Below, piece after piece: positions 1 to 5,529 of a stretch of DNA of 7,184 nucleotides. The translations under genes and the position numbers were made by a program. The notes beneath the pieces were generated by a model. It made no database searches and had not been told where the DNA came from. It saw only the letters and a program-made list of their open reading frames with translations. This stretch comes from SIG565 sp964607025. GTDB taxonomy: Bacteria > Bacillota > Clostridia > Oscillospirales > Acutalibacteraceae. Position 1 is the stretch's first letter, and every line of letters starts with the position of its first letter. Where the stretch lies: the NCBI GenBank assembly GCA_964607025.1, contig CAZSIL010000047.1:1-7184 (forward strand), given 5' to 3'.

Positions 1-852
1 ATGGTGCATATAATAATCATACAAGCCCTTAATTATTCCGAAAACCTTTGTCTCCTCGCTTTTTGCCTTAGGGTTGCGATAAACACTTTCGAATAAATAA
101 TCGTGCAAAATATCGTAATATTTTTCGGTCTGCTTGTCCATCATAATTTTATCGCCACTATTTTTTATAAGCGAAAAAACCAATGTATTAATTCTTTTAC
201 TTTTGGTGTTACCGAGATGCAAAACGGCTTCCTTTGGAATATCATCTTCGGTTATAATACCACCGCGAACGGCATCATCAATGTCATGATTAATATATGC
301 TATCCTATCAGCGAAACGGACAACTTGACCTTCTAGCGTATAAGCCCAATCATTTTTTGTGTGGCACAAAATACCATTAAGCACTTCATCGGTCAAATTA
401 AGTCCCTTGCCGCCCTTTTCTATTACTTTACATACCCTGACACTTTGAGCATAGTGTGTAAAATTAAAAGACGCGAGTTCGTCGAGTGCCCTTTCCCCAG
501 CGTGACCGAACGGCGTATGGCCTAAATCGTGCCCAAGTGCAATCGCTTCGGTTAAATCTTCGTTAAGTCGCAATGCCCTTGCAATAGTTCTTGCAATCTG
601 CGCAACCTCTAATGTATGTGTTAAACGGGTGCGATAATGATCGGATTCGGGCGCCAAAAAGACCTGGGTTTTATGTTTTAAACGCCTGAAAGATTTTGAG
701 TGAATTATCCTGTCGCGGTCCCTTTGAAAATCGGTGCGAATTTCACATTTTTCTTCGAAAACCGCCCTACCGCGTGACTCACAACTAAGAGTCGCCTTTT
801 TAGATAAAATCAGTTGTTCTCTTTTTTCAAATTCTTCTCTTAAATTTGACAT
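1..852 (-). CDS. dgt: Deoxyguanosinetriphosphate triphosphohydrolase (HD superfamily), C-terminus cut by window edge
   Basis: The reading frame is open from an ATG at 852 to the window edge, giving 284 residues with no stop, so the 3' end lies outside. Family members of this type are about 330-340 residues, so roughly 50 are missing. The HD-domain metal ligands are visible: H79 in RLTHTLEVAQIAR, H108-D109 in LGHDLGHTPFGHAGE and D182 in VVRFADRIAYINHD. The N-terminal FQRDRDRIIHSKSFRRLKHKTQVF block is also typical of dGTPases. The family hydrolyses dGTP (often other dNTPs too) to the deoxynucleoside and triphosphate in the cytoplasm. The start is supported by GGAGGG 3-4 bases upstream. It follows yigZ after 52 AT-rich bases with no clear terminator, so co-transcription is likely. 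In many Clostridia dgt sits just upstream of dnaG and rpoD; that those follow beyond position 1 is inference. Confidence 0.93.
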   Translation of the reverse strand, partial: MSNLREEFEKREQLILSKKATLSCESRGRAVFEEKCEIRTDFQRDRDRIIHSKSFRRLKHKTQVFLAPESDHYRTRLTHTLEVAQIARTIARALRLNEDLTEAIALGHDLGHTPFGHAGERALDELASFNFTHYAQSVRVCKVIEKGGKGLNLTDEVLNGILCHTKNDWAYTLEGQVVRFADRIAYINHDIDDAVRGGIITEDDIPKEAVLHLGNTKSKRINTLVFSLIKNSGDKIMMDKQTEKYYDILHDYLFESVYRNPKAKSEETKVFGIIKGLYDYYMHH

Positions 853-904
853 AAACCCTCCGAAAAAAATCCTTATATCTATATATTCGCTAAAATAAAC
901 AAAA

Positions 905-1534
905 TTACTTTATTTTTTCAAAAAATTTAATAAAACGTTTTCTTGGTTCAATTACAACATTACCTCCAAGCGCATCGACAACAGCAGTAACAAACTCTTT
1001 TTCATAGCATTCTTCAAAAGCAACATCCATAACAATATTTGTCAAAAACACGGAATTTACAGTGGCATTATATTTATCCGCAATTTTCTTAACGGTATCG
1101 AACTGCGAGTAATTACAGGTTATTCCAAAAGAAACGCAGTCACGCAATTCATAGAGTTTTGCTGAATCAACTGCCGCCGCCGCGCAAGAAGAATAAGCGC
1201 GAACAAGTCCGCCCGTGCCAAGCAATACGCCACCAAAATATCGTGTGACAACCACAACAACATCCTTTAAGTTTCTACCCAAAATTACATCTAGTACAGG
1301 TTTACCCGCCGTGCCGTGCGGCTCATTATCATCAGAATACCTACAAACATTGCCATCGGATAAAACAAATGCATAAACATTGTGCTTGGCATCCCAATAC
1401 TGTGATTTTAAGCTGTTTATAAACTCAAATGCCTCTTCTTCGGTTTCCACGTGCGCCACAGTTGCTATAAAGCGAGAACGCTTTTCGGAAATTTCGGCTG
1501 AACACTCGTCCATTATCGTTAAAAATTTCTCCAT
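905..1534 (-). CDS. yigZ: YigZ/IMPACT family protein (UPF0029 + DUF1949)
   Basis: This 209-residue protein has the usual length of the bacterial YigZ/YvyE family. The N-terminal UPF0029 (IMPACT) domain covers about residues 15-120 and carries both signature blocks: SDDNEPHGTAGKPVLDVI at 67-84 and TRYFGGVLLGTGGLVRAY at 97-114. A DUF1949 ferredoxin-like domain follows at about 135-195. The eukaryotic relative IMPACT modulates GCN1/GCN2 signalling; the bacterial role is not established, though nucleic-acid or ribosome binding has been suggested from structure. The frame extends upstream to a TTG at 1567, but that extension lies inside the rpmE terminator hairpin. I chose the ATG at 1534 because GAGGTG sits 4-6 bases before it. 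The gene comes directly after that terminator, so it depends on read-through from rpmE or on a promoter inside rpmE. Confidence 0.93.
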   Translation of the reverse strand: MEKFLTIMDECSAEISEKRSRFIATVAHVETEEEAFEFINSLKSQYWDAKHNVYAFVLSDGNVCRYSDDNEPHGTAGKPVLDVILGRNLKDVVVVVTRYFGGVLLGTGGLVRAYSSCAAAAVDSAKLYELRDCVSFGITCNYSQFDTVKKIADKYNATVNSVFLTNIVMDVAFEECYEKEFVTAVVDALGGNVVIEPRKRFIKFFEKIK

Positions 1535-1548
1535 TTTACACCTCAAAT

Positions 1549-1580
1549 AAAAGAAAACCGTAACCAAAAGCGGTTACGGT
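1549..1580 (-). terminator. Intrinsic terminator after rpmE, in the yigZ leader
   Basis: Read on the minus strand, the stem ACCGTAACC / GGTTACGGT (1580-1572 with 1565-1557; nine perfect pairs) has a six-base loop GCTTTT and is followed by a T-rich run, TTTCTTTT. It starts 17 bases after the rpmE stop and ends 14 bases before the yigZ start, directly in front of the yigZ GAGGTG. It should end most rpmE transcripts and reduce transcription into yigZ and dgt. Confidence 0.85.
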
Positions 1581-1597
1581 ATACTTTGAAAAACTGC

Positions 1598-1801
1598 TTA
1601 TTTGTCCAAGCCAAAACGCTTCTTAAATCTATCAACACGTCCGCCTGTATCAACAAGTTTCTGTCTTCCGGTGAAGAACGGATGACATTTTGAGCAGATA
1701 TCCAAATGAATATCCTTCTTTGTTGAGCTGGTTTCAAACTCTGCTCCGCAAGCACACTTAATTACAGTCTTTTCATACTGTGGATGAATACCCTGTTTCA
1801 T
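1598..1801 (-). CDS. rpmE: 50S ribosomal protein L31, zinc-binding (C+) form
   Basis: This 67-residue protein begins MKQGIHPQYEK and closely follows the Bacillus subtilis RpmE pattern, including CACGAEFET, CHPFFTGRQK and GRVDRF. The four zinc ligands C16, C18, C36 and C39 are all present, so this is the zinc-containing L31 and not the cysteine-free replacement (YtiA/RpmE2) made under zinc limitation. L31 lies on the large subunit near the central protuberance and helps bridge the subunits. A longer frame opens at a TTG at 1858, but the ATG at 1801 matches the family N-terminus and has AAGGGGTG about six bases upstream. It has its own promoter-like sequence in the gap after spoIIR and its own terminator, so it is probably expressed mainly as a single-gene transcript despite sitting in a same-strand series. 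Confidence 0.97.
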   Translation of the reverse strand: MKQGIHPQYEKTVIKCACGAEFETSSTKKDIHLDICSKCHPFFTGRQKLVDTGGRVDRFKKRFGLDK

Positions 1802-1836
1802 GGTGTCACCCCTTTCAAAAATTCGATAACATAGTG

Positions 1837-1865
1837 ATGATACCACAAGTGCTTTCAAAATGCAA
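1837..1865 (-). promoter_or_regulatory. Probable sigma-A promoter of rpmE (extended -10)
   Basis: On the minus strand, TTGCAT (1865-1860) and TATCAT (1842-1837) are separated by 17 bases. A TGG directly before the -10 gives an extended -10 motif. The -35 is weak (3 of 6 consensus bases), while the -10 is 5 of 6. The predicted start near 1830 leaves a leader of about 29 bases with the rpmE Shine-Dalgarno. It occupies the gap between the spoIIR stop and rpmE, where no terminator is visible. Confidence 0.6.
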
Positions 1866-1872
1866 GTAAAAT

Positions 1873-2484
1873 TTATATATTTGAAACAATTTTTTTAATT
1901 TTTTCGTAAATTTCTATCGTTTTAAAGCGAATTTGAAATTTTTGCGGCTGAGTTGCAATGTTTGCGGCGCCGTCGCTTACATAATTGTTCAGTTCATCAC
2001 AGTCTGCCGCAGGAACACATAGTGACGGAAACATAACGCACCACCAGTTTTTACCTTCTGCTTTTCCTATTTTAACTATCAAAGCATCATATACACCCGC
2101 GGGTAGCGTAAATTCATCATAAACACGTGTATTAAAATGAGATTTATCAACGCAAACGTCTATTTTATAATCGTATCCTGCGGCATTTACGGTATTTTCG
2201 GCAATTTTTTTAATTTCATCTATAGAACTCACTGCCGCCGCCTTTGCTTCACTCAAATTTGTGCATTTATCAAAATTTACTGTGTTGCTTTCAAGTATTG
2301 CATCTCTTACGGCGAGTTTGAGTTCTTGGTCAAAATCTTTGTCAGAATTAGCAAGAATATGCAATCTTAAAACATTATCTCGCAGGTCTTCGCAGTTTGC
2401 TTCAAAGCCTGTGACAGATACCGAAGCACAAATAATCAGCGCTATTAAAAAAGATATTCCAAGCCGTTTAAAATTTATGTGCAT
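1873..2484 (-). CDS. spoIIR: Stage II sporulation protein R
   Basis: This is a 203-residue protein with an N-terminal membrane/signal segment (about residues 9-25, after a short basic start) and the two SpoIIR hallmarks: LRLHILANSD at 39-48 with KLAVRDAIL after it, and RVYDEFTLPAGVYDALIVKIG leading to GKNWWCVMFPSLC at 144-156. In the known system SpoIIR is made in the forespore under sigma F, is secreted into the intermembrane space and activates the protease SpoIIGA, which processes pro-sigma E in the mother cell. It therefore marks an endospore former. The frame can start three codons earlier at a GTG (2493), but that codon is part of the AGGAGTG Shine-Dalgarno. I chose the ATG at 2484, eight bases after AGGAG. 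The gene follows ispE, and its ribosome binding site lies inside a hairpin (separate entry). I found no convincing sigma F promoter. Confidence 0.95.
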   Translation of the reverse strand: MHINFKRLGISFLIALIICASVSVTGFEANCEDLRDNVLRLHILANSDKDFDQELKLAVRDAILESNTVNFDKCTNLSEAKAAAVSSIDEIKKIAENTVNAAGYDYKIDVCVDKSHFNTRVYDEFTLPAGVYDALIVKIGKAEGKNWWCVMFPSLCVPAADCDELNNYVSDGAANIATQPQKFQIRFKTIEIYEKIKKIVSNI

Positions 2485-2540
2485 AAAAAACACTCCTTTT
2501 TATTTACTGCAAGGTAAATATTGACAGGAGTGTATTTTTT
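2485..2540 (-). terminator. Nested hairpin after ispE that holds the spoIIR ribosome binding site
   Basis: On the minus strand the outer stem is CACTCCT (2532-2526) with AGGAGTG (2497-2491), followed by six T. The inner stem is TATTTAC (2520-2514) with GTAAATA (2507-2501) around the loop CTTGCA. The A-run beside the ispE stop can extend the outer stem by pairing with the T-run. Stem plus U-tract reads as an intrinsic terminator for ispE, but the descending arm AGGAGTG is also the spoIIR Shine-Dalgarno and the T-run ends at the spoIIR ATG. The same element can therefore stop transcription and hide the ribosome binding site. Confidence 0.75.
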
Positions 2541-3388
2541 TATTCAAATATAATAGCATTTTTTGTCGGTCGTGTTAAAAACGCCTCGATATTGTTATTT
2601 TTTAGCATTTCAACACAGTCTTTTGCGGAAAATTTATTATCGAATATTGCAAAATGGGTAGGACCGCTGCCGCTTAGTGACACACAAAGCGGACTGAATC
2701 CCTTTAAAATATCGGTTGTAATTTTATCGTCCCAAGCAGCCGAAAAAGCGTTGGCACAGTTTTGGGAAATAACTGTTAAATCGCTGTTTTTTATGCCGAG
2801 TAGCATATTGGCGGTATCAACAAATATCGGTTTATCGTTGTTATCAATTACCGAATACATATATTTAGTGGACTTTTTCTGCTCACGTTTCGCTAATACT
2901 ATGAAACACTCGGGCAAATCAGCGATTTTTTCACAAATTTCACCTATACCGTTTACTAAAACAGTACCGCCAAACAAAAAATACGGCACGTCAGCGCCAA
3001 GACAAAGAGCGAGTTTCAAAAGTTCATCTTTACATATTGGAAAATTGTAAAGTTTATTAAGACCCAATAAAACCGCCGCGGCATCGGCACTTCCGCCACC
3101 AAGACCTGCGGATAAGGGTATGTTTTTAGTAACGGAAATTTCGGCACCGCCTACTGCCCCGCTTTTTTCAAAAAACATCAACGCAGCTTTATGGCATATA
3201 TCATCCTGATTTCCAAGAGATGAGTTGGAAGAAATGACTTTAATACCTTGCTCTAGTTTGTCAATTGTTATCTCGTCACAAAGGTCAACCGACTGCATTA
3301 CTGAATTTATCAAGTGATAGCCATCTTCTCTTACACCAGTTATATCAAGCGACAAGTTAATTTTAGCAAAAGCTTTAATTTTTAACAT
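2540..3388 (-). CDS. ispE: 4-(cytidine 5'-diphospho)-2-C-methyl-D-erythritol kinase
   Basis: This 282-residue GHMP kinase has the normal IspE length. It catalyses the ATP-dependent phosphorylation of CDP-methylerythritol in the cytoplasmic non-mevalonate (MEP) route to isoprenoid precursors. Visible motifs are FAKINLSLDITGVREDGYH near the N-terminus with catalytic K9, the glycine-rich ATP loop PLSAGLGGGSADAA at 91-104, GADVPYFLFGG with catalytic D133, and the C-terminal LSGSGPT at 238-244. The ATG at 3388 directly follows the aminotransferase stop (TAGATG). Its ribosome binding site AAGGAAA therefore lies inside the end of the upstream gene, which favours translational coupling. The last codons carry a possible promoter for spoIIR, and a terminator-like hairpin follows the stop codon. 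Confidence 0.97.
   Translation of the reverse strand: MLKIKAFAKINLSLDITGVREDGYHLINSVMQSVDLCDEITIDKLEQGIKVISSNSSLGNQDDICHKAALMFFEKSGAVGGAEISVTKNIPLSAGLGGGSADAAAVLLGLNKLYNFPICKDELLKLALCLGADVPYFLFGGTVLVNGIGEICEKIADLPECFIVLAKREQKKSTKYMYSVIDNNDKPIFVDTANMLLGIKNSDLTVISQNCANAFSAAWDDKITTDILKGFSPLCVSLSGSGPTHFAIFDNKFSAKDCVEMLKNNNIEAFLTRPTKNAIIFE
2550..2578 (-). promoter_or_regulatory. Candidate sigma-A-type promoter for spoIIR inside the end of ispE
   Basis: On the minus strand TTAACA (2578-2573; 5 of 6 consensus) and TATTAT (2555-2550; 5 of 6) are 17 bases apart, with TGC directly before the -10 (extended -10). Transcription would start near 2543 at the ispE stop codon and include the whole spoIIR hairpin. 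It lies in coding, AT-rich DNA, so chance resemblance is possible. It does not fit the sigma F consensus expected for spoIIR. Confidence 0.4.
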
Positions 3389-4570
3389 CTATTTACTTTC
3401 CTTAATTTCTTGCAAAAATTCACCGATACGTCTTAGCGCTTCATTGATATGCGCCACCGAATAACAGTATGATGCGCGAACAAAACCTTCGCCGCCTAAA
3501 CCAAACGCAGTGCCGGGGACTACAGCCACGCGTTTTGAAACGAGCAGTTTTTCGCAAAATTCATCACTTGTCATACCCGTAGATTTAATTGACGGAAATG
3601 CATAGAAAGCACCTTTCGGCTCACGGCAGGTAAGCCCTAAATCATTAAAGCCCCGAACTATAATTCTGCGGCGCGCATCGTATTCTTCGAGCATAGAATT
3701 AACCGCCTCATCGCAATTTTTAAGCGCTTCGATAGCCGCAAACTGAGACGTTGTCGGTGCACACATAATGGCAAACTGGTGAATCTTCAAAATGTGTTTA
3801 ATAAGTTCTTTGGGTCCGCAAGCGAATCCCAAACGCCAACCCGTCATAGAAAAAGATTTTGAAAAACCGTTAACAACTACCGTGCGTTCTTTCATACCGT
3901 CAATTGAAGCGACTGACACGTGCTTTTCGCCACCAAAGGTAAGCTCAGAATAAATTTCATCCGAGAGCACTAAAATATTTGTGTTTTTGAGAACTTCGGC
4001 AATTTTTTCAAGGTCTTTCCTTTCCATTACAGCACCCGTAGGATTGCAAGGATAAGGTAAAATAAGCATTTTTGTGCGCGGTGTAATTTTTTCGATTAGT
4101 TCGGCGGCGGTAACTTTAAATTCATTTTCCGCCTTGGTTTCAATTATAACGGGTACTCCGCCTGAAAGACGGGTTATCGGCTCATAGCAAACATAACTCG
4201 GTTGCGGAATAATAACTTCATCACCTGAGGAAACAACCGCGCGTATGCACATATCTATAGCTTCACTTCCTCCAACAGTTACCAAAACTTCATCGTCGGG
4301 ATTGTAGTTAAGTGAATATTTACGCACCATATATCTTGAAATTTCATTGCGTAACAAATCAAGCCCCTTATTAGACGTATAACGGGTTTTACTTTGTTCT
4401 AATGAGCGAATGCCTGCGTGGCGAATATTCCATGGTGTTGGAAAATCTGGTTCACCAACACCTAAGGATATAACGTCATCCATCGTTTCGGCAATATCAA
4501 AAAATTTACGGATGCCCGATGGCTTAATATCCTTTACACTTTGATTAAGTAATTTTTCGTAATCTATCAC
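3389..4570 (-). CDS. PLP-dependent class I/II aminotransferase (AspC/AlaT-like)
   Basis: This is a 393-residue fold-type I aminotransferase. The PLP-binding lysine is K238 in NGFSKSFSMTGWRLG. N176 in YPCNPTGA, D204 in LSDEIYSEL and the substrate-carboxylate arginine R365 in GFVRASYCYS are all present, so the enzyme should be active. It should move amino groups between an amino acid and a 2-oxoacid in the cytoplasm; the substrate cannot be read from sequence. The start is GTG at 4570, and its first bases GTGA contain the stop of the upstream Lrp-type gene (4-base overlap); AGGGGG lies 11 bases before it. An Lrp regulator followed by an aminotransferase matches the Bacillus alaR-alaT (yugG-yugH) pair, so alanine transaminase is my best guess. 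Aspartate or aromatic aminotransferase remain possible. Confidence 0.93.
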   Translation of the reverse strand: MIDYEKLLNQSVKDIKPSGIRKFFDIAETMDDVISLGVGEPDFPTPWNIRHAGIRSLEQSKTRYTSNKGLDLLRNEISRYMVRKYSLNYNPDDEVLVTVGGSEAIDMCIRAVVSSGDEVIIPQPSYVCYEPITRLSGGVPVIIETKAENEFKVTAAELIEKITPRTKMLILPYPCNPTGAVMERKDLEKIAEVLKNTNILVLSDEIYSELTFGGEKHVSVASIDGMKERTVVVNGFSKSFSMTGWRLGFACGPKELIKHILKIHQFAIMCAPTTSQFAAIEALKNCDEAVNSMLEEYDARRRIIVRGFNDLGLTCREPKGAFYAFPSIKSTGMTSDEFCEKLLVSKRVAVVPGTAFGLGGEGFVRASYCYSVAHINEALRRIGEFLQEIKESK

Positions 4571-5049
4571 AGCGAGAGTGTCCCCCTGTCATCAATAGAA
4601 CTACCTAAAAGCTCAACGTCCATTTCTTTATAACGGCGAAGAACAAAATGTGTAGCCGTTGAAATCACCGAATCTATGGTTGCTAACTCTTTAGCAACAA
4701 ACATTGCAACCTGTTGGAAGGTTTTACCTTTAACAATAACGCATAAATCATAACCGCCCGACATTAAATAGACCGATTCAACTTCCTGATATTTTGTGAT
4801 TCGCTCGGCAACTTCTTCAAAACCCAAAGCCGCCTTGGGTGTTACCTTTAATTCTATTAAAGCCGATACATAGGCGGTGTCCAACTTTTCCCAGTCAATA
4901 ACCGCTTTATAACCACGGATAAGTCCCGCCTGTTCTAAGCTCTTAATTTCTTCACAAACGGTATCGGCAGTAAGCCCTGTCATAGTGGCTAACTCATCGA
5001 CCGTATATCTTGCGTTATTATTGAGTAATCCTAATATTTTTTTGTTCAT
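4567..5049 (-). CDS. Lrp/AsnC family transcriptional regulator
   Basis: This 160-residue protein has a winged helix-turn-helix at about residues 16-48 (TVDELATMTGLTADTVCEEI, then AGLIRGYKAV). An Lrp-type effector-binding (RAM) domain follows at about 62-145, containing VESVYLMSGGYDLCVIVKG. Regulators of this family form dimers to octamers and sense amino acids. The ATG at 5049 has AAAGGCGG upstream. The gene overlaps the aminotransferase by 4 bases and is transcribed away from the ACT/UPF0210 pair, so its likely targets are its own operon and perhaps the divergent one. It resembles AlaR (YugG) in arrangement, but the effector is unknown. A weak extended -10 (TGT before TAATAT, 5092-5087 on the minus strand) could serve as its promoter; I saw no good -35. 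The C-terminal tail after about residue 148 (SSIDDRGTLSL) looks unstructured. Confidence 0.92.
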   Translation of the reverse strand: MNKKILGLLNNNARYTVDELATMTGLTADTVCEEIKSLEQAGLIRGYKAVIDWEKLDTAYVSALIELKVTPKAALGFEEVAERITKYQEVESVYLMSGGYDLCVIVKGKTFQQVAMFVAKELATIDSVISTATHFVLRRYKEMDVELLGSSIDDRGTLSL

Positions 5050-5126
5050 AAAAGCATACCGCCTTTCATTTTTTACCTTAAAAGATATATTAACACATTT
5101 TTTTAAAAAAATATAGTATTATTTTG

Positions 5127-5158
5127 TTTACTTTAAAAATTTGTTGTGTTATTATAAT
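5127..5158 (+). promoter_or_regulatory. Probable promoter of the ACT-UPF0210 operon
   Basis: TTTACT (5127-5132; 4 of 6) and TATTAT (5150-5155; 5 of 6) are 17 bases apart with TGT just before the -10, an extended -10 arrangement. A perfect TATAAT overlaps at 5153-5158, but no -35 sits at a good distance from it. The predicted start is about 5162, a few bases before a foldable leader. The rest of 5050-5126 is very AT-rich, serves as the divergent regulator's upstream region and holds no gene I can see. Confidence 0.65.
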
Positions 5159-5165
5159 GATTGTA

Positions 5166-5221
5166 GTTAGTCAAATGTTAAAAAAAACATTTCGACAAGC
5201 CACTTTTTAAGTGGCTCTAGC
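5166..5221 (+). promoter_or_regulatory. Structured 5' leader RNA, possible three-way junction (cis-regulatory candidate)
   Basis: Three helices are compatible with one fold. A closing helix GTTAG (5166-5170) pairs with CTAGC (5217-5221), with one G-U. Hairpin 1 pairs TCAAATGTT (5171-5179) with AACATTT-c-GA (5186-5195), a single bulged C and a six-A loop. Hairpin 2 pairs AGCCACTT (5198-5205) with AAGTGGCT (5209-5216), eight perfect pairs. No T-run follows hairpin 2, so it is not a normal terminator. The element lies between the predicted transcription start and the ACT gene's AGGAG, where a translation-level regulator could act. I recognise no known riboswitch motif in it. Alternatively, the inverted repeats could be DNA-binding sites for the divergent Lrp-type regulator. 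Confidence 0.5.
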
Positions 5222-5251
5222 AAAATTTAATATCGTTTTAGGAGTGTTAAA

Positions 5252-5521
5252 ATGAAGGCGGTTATTACTGTTGTCGGCAAAGATACCGTTGGTATTCTTG
5301 CAAAGGTTTCGGCTAAATGCGCCGAGTATAATGTAAATATTGCGGAAGTATCACAAAGCATATTGCAAGGTATGTTTTGTATGATTATGATTGGCGAAGT
5401 TGACTCTTTAAAAGGCAGTTTCGGCGATTTTGCTGATGCACTTTCTGCCTACGGCAAGGAAATGAATTTGAAAATCAGCGTTATGCACGAAGATATTTTC
5501 AACTCAATGCATAAAATTTAG
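5252..5521 (+). CDS. ACT domain-containing protein (UPF0237 family)
   Basis: This 89-residue protein is one stand-alone ACT domain: MKAVITVVGKDTVGILAKVS, then CAEYNVNIAEVSQSI and a second-strand region with MFCMIMIGEVD. The G-K-D-x-V-G-I turn after the first strand is the usual ligand-binding loop. Length and sequence pattern match the UPF0237 group, represented by Streptococcus pneumoniae SP_0238. ACT domains usually bind amino acids and act as dimeric sensors; no ligand or target is established for this group. The ATG at 5252 has a strong AGGAG seven bases upstream (5240-5244). The next gene starts eight bases after the stop, and its ribosome binding site AGGTGA overlaps this gene's TAG, so the two are translated together. 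The same pair (SP_0238-SP_0239) occurs in pneumococci, which implies a shared function. Confidence 0.92.
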   Translation: MKAVITVVGKDTVGILAKVSAKCAEYNVNIAEVSQSILQGMFCMIMIGEVDSLKGSFGDFADALSAYGKEMNLKISVMHEDIFNSMHKI

Positions 5522-5529
5522 GTGATAAA

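Noticed and set aside
1535..1567. An upstream TTG start adding 11 residues to YigZ.
   Set aside because: The extension lies in the rpmE terminator hairpin, does not look like the family N-terminus, and the ATG at 1534 has a good ribosome binding site.
1802..1858. TTG at 1858 as the rpmE start.
   Set aside because: The added residues do not match any L31 N-terminus and cover the predicted promoter and leader.
2485..2493. GTG at 2493 as the spoIIR start.
   Set aside because: The GTG is part of the AGGAGTG Shine-Dalgarno that is correctly spaced for the ATG at 2484.
2592..3050. A 152-codon plus-strand frame opposite ispE.
   Set aside because: It is the antisense shadow of a well-conserved kinase, with no ribosome binding site or family resemblance.
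5055..5057. ATG at 5057 as an upstream start for the Lrp-type regulator or as a mini-ORF (ATG CTT TTA TGA).
   Set aside because: It is out of frame with the regulator, only three codons long, and too close to the AAAGGCGG ribosome binding site.
5198..5216. The AGCCACTT/AAGTGGCT hairpin as an intrinsic terminator.
   Set aside because: No T-run follows on the plus strand, and on the minus strand the T-run is too far away and points toward a divergent promoter region.
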